A stretch of DNA of 64,000 bases from the NCBI GenBank assembly GCA_037893245.1, contig JBAIAA010000899.1, positions 372,001 through 436,000 of the forward strand, in the 5' to 3' direction. This stretch comes from Crossaster papposus (lineage: Eukaryota > Echinodermata > Asteroidea > Velatida > Solasteridae). The notes beneath the pieces are model-generated. The model searched no databases, was not told the origin of the DNA, and was given only the letters and a program-made list of their open reading frames with translations. Numbering within the stretch: the stretch's first letter is position 1; each line of letters begins with the position of its first letter. This document shows positions 49,437 to 61,772 of this stretch, piece after piece. A program made the translations under genes and the position numbers.

Positions 49437-50674
49437 AGTAGTAGGGATATGCCGATTGTAGACCAAATCTTAAACAATTCAATTTGATCTGATAAAAAAA
49501 ACACCTCACATTTATTATTATGTAAAGGGAAAGAAGTGTGCAGTAGAAATAAACACCTGATGTCGGAACAAGCCCTCGAGTTAAATATGTAAAGGGAAAG
49601 AAGTGTGCAGTAGAAATAAACACCTGATGTGGGAACAGGCCCTCGAGTTAAATATGTAAAGGGAAAGAAGTGTGCAGTAGAAATAAACACCTGATGTGGG
49701 AACAAGCCCTCGAGTTAAATATGTAGTAGTAGGGATATGCCGATTGTAGACCAAATCTCAAAAAACTCAATTTGATCTGATAACAAAAAAACTCACATTT
49801 ATTATTATGTAAAGGGAAAGAAGTGTGCAGTAGAAATAAACACCTGATTTCGGAACAAGCCCTCGAGTTAAATATGTAAAGGGAAAGAAGTGTGCAGTAG
49901 AAATAAACACCTGATGTCGGAACAAGCCCTCGAGTTAAATATGTAAAGGGAAAGAAGTGTGCAGTAGAAATAAACACCTGATGTGGGAACAAGCCCTCGA
50001 GTTAAATATGTAAAGGGAAAGAAGTGTGCAGTAGAAATAAACACCTGATGTGGGAACAAGCCCTCGAGTTAAATATGTAGTAGTAGGGATATGCCGATTG
50101 TAGACCAAATCTTAAAAAACTCAATTTGATCTGATAACAAAAAAAACCTCACATGTATTATTATGTAAAGGGAAATAAGTGTGCAGTAGAAATAAACACC
50201 TGATGTGGGAACAAGCCCTCGAGTTAAATATGTAAAGGGAAAGAAGTGTGCAGTAGAAATAAACATCTGATGTGGGAACAAGCCCTCGAGTTAAATATGT
50301 AGTAGTAGGGATATGCCGATTGTAGACCAAATCTTAAAAAACTCAATTTGATCTGATAACAAAAAAACTCACATTTATTATTATGTAAAGGGAAAGAAGT
50401 GTGCAGTAGAAATAAACACCTGATGTGGGAACAAGCCCTCGAGTTAAATATGTAGTAGTAGGGATATGCCGATTGTATACCAAATCTTAAAAAACTCAAT
50501 TTGATCTGATAAAAAAAAAAACTCACATTTATTATTATGTAAAGGGAAAGAAGTGTGCAGTAGAAATAAACACCTGATGTGGGAACAAGCCCTCGAGTTA
50601 AATATGTAAAGGGAAAGAAGTGTGCAGTAGAAATAAACACCTGATGTGGGAACAAGCCCTCGAGTTAAATATGT
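49437..50674 (+). repeat. HOR V short module, fourth (1,238 bp)
   Basis: It starts with the TTAAACAATTC hybrid B, but its first A has CTCGAG, not CTCAAG. From 49524 it follows 46629 onward (shift 2,895), so the register of the super-repeat changes here and a long module is skipped. Confidence 0.85.
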
Positions 50675-52199
50675 AGTAGTAGGGATATGCCGATTGTAGA
50701 CCAAATCTTAAAAAACTCAATTTGATCTGATAACAAAAAAACTCACATTTATTATTATGTAAAGGGAAAGAAGTGTGCAGTAGAAATAAACACCTGATGT
50801 CGGAACAAGCCCTCAAGTTAAATATGTAAAGGGAAAGAAGTGTGCAGTAGAAATAAACACCTGATGTGGGAACAGGCCCTCGAGTTAAATATGTAAAGGG
50901 AAAGAAGTGTGCAGTAGAAATAAACACCTGATGTGGGAACAAGCCCTCGAGTTAAATATGTAGTAGTAGGGATATGCCGATTGTAGACCAAATCTCAAAA
51001 AACTCAATTTGATCTGATAACAAAAAAACTCACATTTATTATTATGTAAAGGGAAAGAAGTGTGCAGTAGAAATAAACACCTGATTTTGGAACAAGCCCT
51101 CGAGTTAAATATGTAAAGGGAAAGAAGTGTGCAGTAGAAATAAACACCTGATGTCGGAACAAGCCCTCGAGTTAAATATGTAAAGGGAAAGAAGTGTGCA
51201 GTAGAAATAAACACCTGATGTGGGAACAAGCCCTCGAGTTAAATATGTAAAGGGAAAGAAGTGTGCAGTAGAAATAAACACCTGATGTGGGAACAAGCCC
51301 TCGAGTTAAATATGTAGTAGTAGGGATATGCCGATTGTAGACCAAATCTTAAAAAACTCAATTTGATCTGATAACAAAAAAAACCTCACATGTATTATTA
51401 TGTAAAGGGAAAGAAGTGTGCAGTAGAAATAAACACCTGATGTGGGAACAAGCCCTCGAGTTAAATATGTAAAGGGAAAGAAGTGTGCAGTAGAAATAAA
51501 CATCTGATGTGGGAACAAGCCCTCGAGTTAAATATGTAGTAGTAGGGATATGCCGATTGTAGACCAAATCTTAAAAAACTCAATTTGATCTGATAACAAA
51601 AAAACTCACATTTATTATTATGTAAAGGGAAAGAAGTGTGCAGTAGAAAAAAACACCTGATGTGGGAACAAGCCCTCGAGTTAAATATGTAAAGGGAAAG
51701 AAGTGTGCAGTAGAAATAAACACCTGATGTAGGAACAAGCCCTCGAGTTAAATATGTAGTAGTAGGGATATGCCGATTGTAGACCAAATCTTAAACAATT
51801 CAATTTGATCTGATAAAAAAAAAACCTCACATTTATTATTATGTAAAGGGAAAGAAGTGTGCAGTAGAAATAAACACCTGATGTGGGAACAAGCCCTCGA
51901 GTTAAATATGTAAAGGGAAAGAAGTGTGCAGTAGAAATAAACACCTGATGTGGGAACAAGCCCTCGAGTTAAATATGTAGTAGTAGGGATATGCCGATTG
52001 TAGACCAAATCTTAAAAAACTCAATTTGATCTGATAACAAAAAAACCTCACATTTATTATTATGTAAAGGGAAAGAAGTTTGCAGTAGAAATAAACACCT
52101 GATTTGGGAACAAGCCTTCGAGTTAAATATGTAAAGGGAAAGAAGTGTGCAGTAGAAATAAACACCTGATGTGGGAACAAGCCCTCGAGTTAAATATGT
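50675..52199 (+). repeat. HOR V variant module (1,525 bp)
   Basis: It begins like a medium module but lacks the 354-bp duplication and one GTATGCAG composite. Private changes are GATGTAGG near 51730, GATTTGGG near 52103 and CCTTCGAG near 52115. Confidence 0.83.
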
Positions 52200-53943
52200 A
52201 GTAGTAGGGATATGCCGATTGTAGACCAAATCTTAAAAAACTCAATTTGATCTGATAACAAAAAAACTCAAATTTATTATTATGTAAAGGGAAAGAAGTG
52301 TGCAGTAGAAATAAACACCTGATGTCGGAACAAGCCCTCGAGTTAAATATGTAAAGGGAAAGAAGTGTGCAGTAGAAATAAACACCTGATGTGGGAACAG
52401 GCCCTCGAGTTAAATATGTAAAGGGAAAGAAGTGTGCAGTAGAAATAAACACCTGATGTGGGAACAAGCCCTCGAGTTAAATATGTAGTAGTAGGGATAT
52501 GCCGATTGTAGACCAAATCTCAAAAAACTCAATTTGATCTGATAACAAAAAAACTCACATTTATTATTATGTAAAGGGAAAGAAGTGTGCAGTAGAAATA
52601 AACACCTGATTTCGGAACAAGCCCTCGAGTTAAATATGTAAAGGGAAAGAAGTGTGCAGTAGAAATAAACACCTGATGTCGGAACAAGCCCTCGAGTTAA
52701 ATATGTAAAGGGAAAGAAGTGTGCAGTAGAAATAAACACCTGATGTGGGAACAAGCCCTCGAGTTAAATATGTAAAGGGAAAGAAGTGTGCAGTAGAAAT
52801 AAACACCTGATGTGGGAACAAGCCCTCGAGTTAAATATGTAGTAGTAGGGATATGCCGATTGTAGACCAAATCTTAAAAAACTCAATTTGATCTGATAAC
52901 AAAAAAAACCTCACATGTATTATTATGTAAAGGGAAAGAAGTGTGCAGTAGAAATAAACACCTGATGTGGGAACAAGCCCTCGAGTTAAATATGTAAAGG
53001 GAAAGAAGTGTGCAGTAGAAATAAACATCTGATGTGGGAACAAGCCCTCGAGTTAAATATGTAGTAATAGGGATATGCCGATTGTAGACCAAATCTTAAA
53101 AAACTCAATTTGATCTGATAACAAAAAAACTCACATTTATTATTATGTAAAGGGAAAGAAGTGTGCAGTAGAAATAAACACCTGATGTGGGAACAAGCCC
53201 TCGAGTTAAATATGTAAAGGGAAAGAAGTATGCAGTAGAAATAAACACCTGATGTGGGAACAAGCCCTCGAGTTAAATATGTAGTAGTAGGGATATGCCG
53301 ATTGTAGACCAAATCTTAAAAAACTCAATTTGATCTGATAACAAAAAAACTCACATTTATTATTATGTAAAGGGAAAGAAGTGTGCAGTAGAAAAAAACA
53401 CCTGATGTGGGAACAAGCCCTCGAGTTAAATATGTAAAGGGAAAGAAGTGTGCAGTAGAAATAAACACCTGATGTGGGAACAAGCCCTCGAGTTAAATAT
53501 GTAGTAGTAGGGATATGCCGATTGTAGACCAAATCTTAAACAATTCAATTTGATCTGATAAAAAAAACCCTCACATTTATTATTATGTAAAGGGAAAGAA
53601 GTGTGCAGTAGAAATAAACACCTGATGTGGGAACAAGCCCTCGAGTTAAATATGTAAAGGGAAAGAAGTGTGCAGTAGAAATAAACACCTGATGTGGGAA
53701 CAAGCCCTCGAGTTAAATATGTAGTAGTAGGGATATGCCGATTGTAGACCAAATCTTAAAAAACTCAATTTGATCTGATAACAAAAAAACCTCACATTTA
53801 TTATTATGTAAAGGGAAAGAAGTTTGCAGTAGAAATAAACACCTGATGTGGGAACAAGCCCTCGAGTTAAATATGTAAAGGGAAAGAAGTGTGCAGTAGA
53901 AATAAACACCTGATGTGGGAACAAGCCCTCGAGTTAAATATGT
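52200..53943 (+). repeat. HOR V long-type module, last (1,744 bp)
   Basis: It has the long-module order, with markers ACATCTG, GTATGCAG, GAAAAAAACACC, TTAAACAATTC and AGTTTGCAG. One B starts AGTAATAGGG (53064). From about 53630 it also matches 57434 onward, so it grades into HOR VI. Confidence 0.83.
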
Positions 53944-54823
53944 AGTAGTAGGGATATGCCGATTGTAGACCAAATCTTAAAAAACTCAATTTGATCTGAT
54001 AACAAAAAAACTCAAATTTATTATTATGTAAAGGGAAAGAAGTGTGCAGTAGAAATAAACACCTGATGTCGGAACAAGCCCTCGAGTTAAATATGTAAAG
54101 GGAAAGAAGTGTGCAGTAGAAATAAACACCTGATGTCGGAACAAGCCCTCAAGTTAAATATGTAAAGGGAAAGAAGTGTGCAGTAGAAATAAACACCTGA
54201 TGTGGGAACAGGCCCTCGAGTTAAATATGTAAAAGGAAAGAAGTGTGCAGTAGAAATAAACACCTGATGTGGGAACAAGCCCTCGAGTTAAATATGTAGT
54301 AGTAGGGATATGCCGATTGTAGACCAAATCTCAAAAAACTCAATTTGATCTGATAACAAAAAAACTCACATTTAGTATTATGTAAAGGGAAAGAAGTGTG
54401 CAGTAGAAATAAACACCTGATGTGGGAACACGCCCTCGAGTTAAATATGTAAAGGGAAAGAAGTGTGCAGTAGAAATAAACACCTGATGTGGGAACAAGC
54501 CCTCGAGTTAAATATGTAGTAGTAGGGATATGCCGATTGTAGACCAAATCTTAAAAAACTCAATTTGATCTGATAACAAAAAAACTCACATTTATTATTA
54601 TGTAAAGGGAAAGAAGTGTGCAGTAGAAATAAACACCTGATGTGGGAACAAGCCCTCGAGTTAAATATGTAAAGGGAAAGAAGTGTGCAATAGAAATAAA
54701 CACCTGATGTGGGAACAAGCCCTCGAGTTAAATATGTAGTAGTAGGGATATGCCGATTGTAGACCAAATCTTAAAAAACTCAATTTGATCTGATAACAAA
54801 AAAACTCACATTTATTATTATGT

Positions 54824-55225
54824 AAAGGGAAAGAAGTGTGCAGTAGAAATAAACACCTGATGTGGGAACAAGCCCTCGAGTTAAATATGTAAAGGGAAAG
54901 AAGTGTGCAGTAGAAATAAACACCTGATGTCGGAACAAGCCCTCGAGTTAAATATGTAAAGGGAAATAAGTGTGCAGTAGAAATAAACACCTGATGTCGG
55001 AACAAGCCCTCGAGTTAAATATGTAAAGGGAAAGAAGTGTGCAGTAGAAATAAACACCTGATGTGGGAACAAGCCATCGAGTTAAACATGTAAAGGGAAA
55101 GAAGTGTGCAGTAGAAATAAACACCTGATGTCGGAACAATCCCTCGAGTTAAATATGTAAAGGGAAAGAAGTGTGCAGTAGAAATAAACACCTGATGTGG
55201 GAACAAGCCCTCGAGTTAAATATTT
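54824..55225 (+). repeat. Six-A cluster, HOR VI copy 1, first
   Basis: The full six-unit order. The fifth unit has CAATCCCTCGAG, and the last ends ATATTT. Confidence 0.9.
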
Positions 55226-55465
55226 AGTAGTAGGGATATGCCGATTGTAGACCAAATCTTAACAAACTCAATTTGATCTGATAAAAAAAAAACCTCACAT
55301 TTATTATTATGTAAAGGGAAGGAAGTGTGCAGTAGAAATAAACACCTGATGTGGGAACAAGCCCTCGAGTTAAATATGTAGTAGTAGGGATATGCCGATT
55401 GTAGACCAAATCTTAAAAAACTCAATTTGATCTGATAACAAAAAAACTCACATTTATTATTATGT

Positions 55466-55867
55466 AAAGGGAAAGAAGTGTGCAGTAGAAATAAACACCT
55501 GATGTGGGAACAAGCCCTCGAGTTAAATATGTAAAGGGAAAGAAGTGTGCAGTAGAAATAAACACCTGAAGTCGGAACAAGCCCTCGAGTTAAATATGTA
55601 AAGGGAAATAAGTGTGCAGTAGAAATAAACACCTGATGTCGGAACAAGCCCTCGAGTTAAATATGTAAAGGGAAAGAAGTGTGCAGTAGAAATAAACACC
55701 TGATGTGGGAACAAGCCATCGAGTTAAACATGTAAAGGGAAAGAAGTGTGCAGTAGAAATAAACACCTGATGTCGGAACAAGCCCTCGAGTTAAATATGT
55801 AAAGGGAAAGAAGTGTGCAGTAGAAATAAACACCTGATGTGGGAACAAGCCCTCGAGTTAAATATGT
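55466..55867 (+). repeat. Six-A cluster, HOR VI copy 1, second
   Basis: The full order, with the second unit carrying CTGAAGTCGG. Confidence 0.9.
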
Positions 55868-57124
55868 AGTAGTAGGGATATGCCGATTGTAGACCAAATC
55901 TTAAAAAACTCAATTTGATCTGATAACAAAAAAAACTCACATTTATTATTATGTAAAGGGAAAGAAGTGTGCAGTAGAAATAAACACATGATGTGGGAAC
56001 AAGCCCTCGAGTTAAATATGTAAAGGGAAAGAAGTGTGCAGTAGAAATAAACACCTGATGTGGGAACAAGCCCTGGAGTTAAATATGTAGTAGTAGGGAT
56101 ATGCCGATTGTAGACCAAATCTTAAAAAACTCAATTTGATCTGATAACAACAAAAACTCACATTTATTATTATGTAAAGGGAAAGAAGTGTGCAGTAGAA
56201 ATAAACACCTGATGTGGGAACAAGCCCTCGAGTTAAATATGTCAAGGGAAAGAAGTGTGCAGTAGAAATAAACACCTGATGTGGGAACAAGCCCTCGAGT
56301 TAAATATGTAGTAGTAGGGATATGCCGATTGTAGACCAAATCTTAAAAAACTCAATTTGATCGGATAACAAAAAAACTCACATTTATTATTATGTGAAGG
56401 GAAAGAAGTGTGCAGTAGAAATAAACACCTGATGTTGGAACAAGCCCTCGAGTTAAATATGTAAAGGGAAAGATGTGTGCAGTAGAAATAAACACCTGAT
56501 GTGGGAACAAGCCCTCGAGTTAAATATGTATTAGTAGGGATATGCCGATTGTAGACCAAATCTCAAAAAACTCAATTTGATCTGATAACAAAAAAACTCA
56601 CATTTATTATTATGTAAAGGGAAAGAAGTGTGCAGTAGAAATAAATACCTGATTTCGGAACAATACCTCGAGTTAAATATGTAAAGGGAAAGAAGTGTGC
56701 AGTAGAAATAAACACCTGATGTCGGAACAAGCCCTCGAGTTAAATATGTAAAGGGAAAGAAGTGTGCAGTAGAAATAAACACCTGATGTGGGAACAAGCC
56801 CTCGAGTTAAATATGTAGCAGTAGGGATATGCCGATTGTAGACCAAATCTTAAAAAACTCAATTTGATCTGATAACAAAAAAAACTCACATGTATTATTA
56901 TGTAAAGGGAAAGAAGTGTGCAGTAGAAATAAACACCTGATGTGGGAACAAGCCCTCGAGTTAAATATGTAAAGGGAAAGAAGTGTGCAGTAGAAATAAA
57001 CACCTGATGTGGGAACAAGCCCTCGAGTTAAATATGTAGTAGTAGGGATATGACGATTGTAGACCAAATCTTAAACAAACTCAATTTGATCTGATAACAA
57101 AAAAACTCACATTTATTATTATGT

Positions 57125-57526
57125 AAAGGGAAAGAAGTGTGCAGTAGAAATAAACACCTGATGTGGGAACAAGCCCTCGAGTTAAATATGTAAAGGGAAA
57201 GAAGTGTGCAGTAGAAATAAACACCTGAAGTCGGAACAAGCCCTCGAGTTAAATATGTAAAGGGAAATACGTGTGCAGTAGAAATAAACACCTGATGTCG
57301 GAACAAGCCCTCGAGTTAAATATGTAAAGGGAAAGAAGTGTGCAGTAGAAATAAACACCTGATGTGGGAACAAGCCATCGAGTTAAACATGTAAAGGGAA
57401 AGAAGTGTGCAGTAGAAATAAACACCTGATGTCGGAACAAGCCCTCGAGTTAAATATGTAAAGGGAAAGAAGTGTGCAGTAGAAATAAACACCTGATGTG
57501 GGAACAAGCCCTCGAGTTAAATATGT
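57125..57526 (+). repeat. Six-A cluster, HOR VI copy 1, third
   Basis: The full order with CTGAAGTCGG, and AAATACG in place of AAATAAG in the third unit. Confidence 0.9.
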
Positions 57527-58627
57527 AGTAGTAGGGATATGCCGATTGTAGACCAAATCTTAAAAAACTCAATTTGATCTGATAACAAAAAAACCTCACA
57601 TTTATTATTATGTAAAGGGAAAGAAGTTTGCAGTAGAAATAAACACCTGATGTGGGAACAAGCCCTCGAGTTAAATATGTAAAGGGAAAGAAGTGTGCAG
57701 TAGAAATAAACACCTGATGTGGGAACAAGCCCTCGAGTTAAATATGTAGTAGTAGGGATATGCCGATTGTAGACCAAATCTTAAAAAACTCAATTTGATC
57801 TGATAACAAAAAAACTCAAATTTATTATTATGTAAAGGGAAAGAAGTGTGCAGTAGAAATAAACACCTGATGTCGGAACAAGCCCTCGAGTTAAATATGT
57901 AAAGGGAAAGAAGTGTGCAGTAGAAATAAACACCTGATGTCGGAACAAGCCCTCAAGTTAAATATGTAAAGGGAAAGAAGTGTGCAGTAGAAATAAACAC
58001 CTGATGTGGGAACAGGCCCTCGAGTTAAATATGTAAAAGGAAAGAAGTGTGCAGTAGAAATAAACACCTGATGTGGGAACAAGCCCTCGAGTTAAATATG
58101 TAGTAGTAGGGATATGCCGATTGTAGACCAAATCTCAAAAAACTCAATTTGATCTGATAACAAAAAAACTCACATTTAGTATTATGTAAAGGGAAAGAAG
58201 TGTGCAGTAGAAATAAACACCTGATGTGGGAACACGCCCTCGAGTTAAATATGTAAAGGGAAAGAAGTGTGCAGTAGAAATAAACACCTGATGTGGGAAC
58301 AAGCCCTCGAGTTAAATATGTAGTAGTAGGGATATGCCGATTGTAGACCAAATCTTAAAAAACTCAATTTGATCTGATAACAAAAAAACTCACATTTATT
58401 ATTATGTAAAGGGAAAGAAGTGTGCAGTAGAAATAAACACCTGATGTGGGAACAAGCCCTCGAGTTAAATATGTAAAGGGTAAGAAGTGTGCAATAGAAA
58501 TAAACACCTGATGTGGGAACAAGCCCTCGAGTTAAATATGTAGTAGTAGGGATATGCCGATTGTAGACCAAATCTTAAAAAACTCAATTTGATCTGATAA
58601 CAAAAAAACTCACATTTATTATTATGT

Positions 58628-59029
58628 AAAGGGAAAGAAGTGTGCAGTAGAAATAAACACCTGATGTGGGAACAAGCCCTCGAGTTAAATATGTAAAGGG
58701 AAAGAAGTGTGCAGTAGAAATAAACACCTGATGTCGGAACAAGCCCTCGAGTTAAATATGTAAAGGGAAATAAGTGTGCAGTAGAAATAAACACCTGATG
58801 TCGGAACAAGCCCTCGAGTTAAATATGTAAAGGGAAAGAAGTGTGCAGTAGAAATAAACACCTGATGTGGGAACAAGCCATCGAGTTAAACATGTAAAGG
58901 GAAAGAAGTGTGCAGTAGAAATAAACACCTGATGTCGGAACAATCCCTCGAGTTAAATATGTAAAGGGAAAGAAGTGTGCAGTAGAAATAAACACCTGAT
59001 GTGGGAACAAGCCCTCGAGTTAAATATTT
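58628..59029 (+). repeat. Six-A cluster, HOR VI copy 2, first
   Basis: The counterpart of 54824-55225 (shift 3,804), with the same CAATCCC and ATATTT markers. Confidence 0.9.
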
Positions 59030-59183
59030 AGTAGTAGGGATATGCCGATTGTAGACCAAATCTTAACAAACTCAATTTGATCTGATAAAAAAAAAACCTC
59101 ACATTTATTATTATGTAAAGGGAAGGAAGTGTGCAGTAGAAATAAACACCTGATGTGGGAACAAGCCCTCGAGTTAAATATGT

Positions 59184-59691
59184 AAAGGGAAAGAAATGTG
59201 CAGTAGAAATAAACACCTGATGTGGGAACAAGCCTTGGAGTTAAATATGTAGTAGTAGGGATATGCCGATTGTAGACCAAATCCTAAAAAACTCAATTTG
59301 ATCTGATAACAAAAAAAATCACATTTATTATTATGTAAAGGGAAAGAAGTGTGCAGTAGAAATAAACACCTTATGTGGGAACAAGCCCTCGAGTTAAATA
59401 TGTAAAGGGAAAGAAGTGTGCAGTAGAAATAAACACCTGATGTGGGAACAAGCCCTCGAGTTAATTATGTAGTAGTAGGGATATGCCGATTGTAGACCAA
59501 ATCTTAAAAAACTCAATTTGATCTGATAACAAAAAAAACTCACATGTATTATTATGTAAAGGGAAAGAAGTGTGCAGTAGAAATAAACACCTGATGTGGG
59601 AACAAGCCCTCGAGTTAAATATGTAAAGGGAAAGAAGTGTGCAGTAGAAATAAACACCTGATGTGGGAACAAGCCCTCGAGTTAAATATGT
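59184..59691 (+). repeat. 508-bp segment present in HOR VI copy 2, absent from copy 1
   Basis: A-B-A2-B-A2. It has GAAATGTG and CTTGGAG in the first A, ATCCTAAAA in the first B, ACCTTATG near 59370 and TTAATTATGT near 59461. Copy 3 carries its first part (63851-64000), so deletion in copy 1 is possible. Confidence 0.84.
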
Positions 59692-59777
59692 AGTAGTAGG
59701 GATATGCCGATTGTAGACCAAATCTTAAAAAACTCAATTTGATCTGATAACAAAAAAACTCACATTTATTATTATGT

Positions 59778-60179
59778 AAAGGGAAAGAAGTGTGCAGTAG
59801 AAATAAACACCTGATGTGGGAACAAGCCCTCGAGTTAAATATGTAAAGGGAAAGAAGTGTGCAGTAGAAATAAACACCTGAAGTCGGAACAAGCCCTCGA
59901 GTTAAATATGTAAAGGGAAATAAGTGTGCAGTAGAAATAAACACCTGATGTCGGAACAAGCCCTCGAGTTAAATATGTAAAGGGAAAGAAGTGTGCAGTA
60001 GAAATAAACACCTGATGTGGGAACAAGCCATCGAGTTAAACATGTAAAGGGAAAGAAGTGTGCAGTAGAAATAAACACCTGATGTCGGAACAAGCCCTCG
60101 AGTTAAATATGTAAAGGGAAAGAAGTGTGCAGTAGAAATAAACACCTGATGTGGGAACAAGCCCTCGAGTTAAATATGT
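59778..60179 (+). repeat. Six-A cluster, HOR VI copy 2, second
   Basis: The counterpart of 55466-55867 (shift 4,312), with CTGAAGTCGG. Confidence 0.9.
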
Positions 60180-61370
60180 AGTAGTAGGGATATGCCGATT
60201 GTAGACCAAATCTTAAAAAACTCAATTTGATCTGATAACAAAAAAAACTCACATTTATTATTATGTAAAGGGAAAGAAGTGTGCAGTAGAAATAAACACA
60301 TGATGTGGGAACAAGCCCTCGAGTTAAATATGTAAAGGGAAAGAAGTGTGCAGTAGAAATAAACACCTGATGTGGGAACAAGCCCTGGAGTTAAATATGT
60401 AGTAGTAGGGATATGCCGATTGTAGACCAAATCTTAAAAAACTCAATTTGATCTGATAACAACAAAAACTCACATTTATTATTATGTAAAGGGAAAGAAG
60501 TGTGCAGTAGAAATAAACACCTGATGTGGGAACAAGCCCTCGAGTTAAATATGTCAAGGGAAAGAAGTGTGCAGTAGAAATAAACACCTGATGTGGGAAC
60601 AAGCCCTCGAGTTAAATATGTAGTAGTAGGGATATGCCGATTGTAGACCAAATCTTAAAAAACTCAATTTGATCGGATAACAAAAAAAAATCACATTTAT
60701 TATTATGTGAAGGGAAAGAAGTGTGCAGTAGAAATAAACACCTGATGTTGGAACAAGCCCTCGAGTTAAATATGTAAAGGGAAAGATGTGTGCAGTAGAA
60801 ATAAACACCTGATGTGGGAACAAGCCCTCGAGTTAAATATGTATTAGTAGGGATATGCCGATTGTAGACCAAATCTCAAAAAACTCAATTTGATCTGATA
60901 ACAAAAAAACTCACATTTATTATTATGTAAAGGGGAAGAAGTGTGCAGTAGAAATAAATACCTGATTTCGGAACAATACCTCGAGTTAAATATGTAAAGG
61001 GAAAGAAGTGTGCAGTAGAAATAAACACCTGATGTCGGAACAAGCCCTCGAGTTAAATATGTAAAGGGAAAGAAGTGTGCAGTAGAAATAAACACCTGAT
61101 GTGGGAACAAGCCCTCGAGTTAAATATGTAGCAGTAGGGATATGCCGATTGTAGACCAAATCTTAAAAAACTCAATTTGATCTGATAACAAAAAAAACTC
61201 ACATGTATTATTATGTAAAGGGAAAGAAGTGTGCAGTAGAAATAAACACCTGATGTGGGAACAAGCCCTCGAGTTAAATATGTAGTAGTAGGGATATGAC
61301 GATTGTAGACCAAATCTTAAAAAAACTCAATTTGATCTGATAACAAAAAAACTCACATTTATTATTATGT

Positions 61371-61772
61371 AAAGGGAAAGAAGTGTGCAGTAGAAATAAA
61401 CACCTGATGTGGGAACAAGCCCTCGAGTTAAATATGTAAAGGGAAAGAAGTGTGCAGTAGAAATAAACACCTGAAGTCGGAACAAGCCCTCGAGTTAAAT
61501 ATGTAAAGGGAAATACGTGTGCAGTAGAAATAAACACCTGATGTCGGAACAAGCCCTCGAGTTAAATATGTAAAGGGAAAGAAGTGTGCAGTAGAAATAA
61601 ACACCTGATGTGGGAACAAGCCATCGAGTTAAACATGTAAAGGGAAAGAAGTGTGCAGTAGAAATAAACACCTGATGTCGGAACAAGCCCTCGAGTTAAA
61701 TATGTAAAGGGAAAGAAGTGTGCAGTAGAAATAAACACCTGATGTGGGAACAAGCCCTCGAGTTAAATATGT
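61371..61772 (+). repeat. Six-A cluster, HOR VI copy 2, third
   Basis: The counterpart of 57125-57526 (shift 4,246), with AAATACG. Confidence 0.9.

Larger units (their letters stand above)
40244..49523 (+). repeat. 4,640-bp super-repeat, two adjacent copies
   Basis: The segments 40244-44883 and 44884-49523 each consist of a long, a short and a medium module. All markers, B starts and minus-strand translations of the two copies that I compared agree, apart from the last part, where the unit after the TTAAACAATTC B differs (CTCAAG at 44884, CTCGAG at 49524). It is the largest near-identical repeat in the window. Confidence 0.86.
53944..57526 (+). repeat. Higher-order repeat VI, copy 1
   Basis: With the composite at 53723-53943 it forms a 3,804-bp period. 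It has the ATCTCAAAA anchor B at 54298, six-A clusters at 54824, 55466 and 57125, and a 55226 B preceded by ATATTT. Next come ACATGATG/CTGGAG, CAAGGG and ATTAGTAG composites like those of HOR I and II. The B at 56817 starts AGCAGTAG and the B at 57038 has ATGACGATT. Confidence 0.86.
57527..61772 (+). repeat. Higher-order repeat VI, copy 2 (4,246 bp)
   Basis: It follows copy 1 with a 3,804-bp shift to about 59183. It then has 508 bp not in copy 1 (59184-59691), matches again with shifts of 4,312-4,313, and finally 4,246 after loss of one A unit near 61217-61283. Shared rare markers are ATATTT before the B at 59030, GGAAGGAAG at 59117, GTGAAGGG near 60709 and AGCAGTAG at 61130. Confidence 0.86.
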
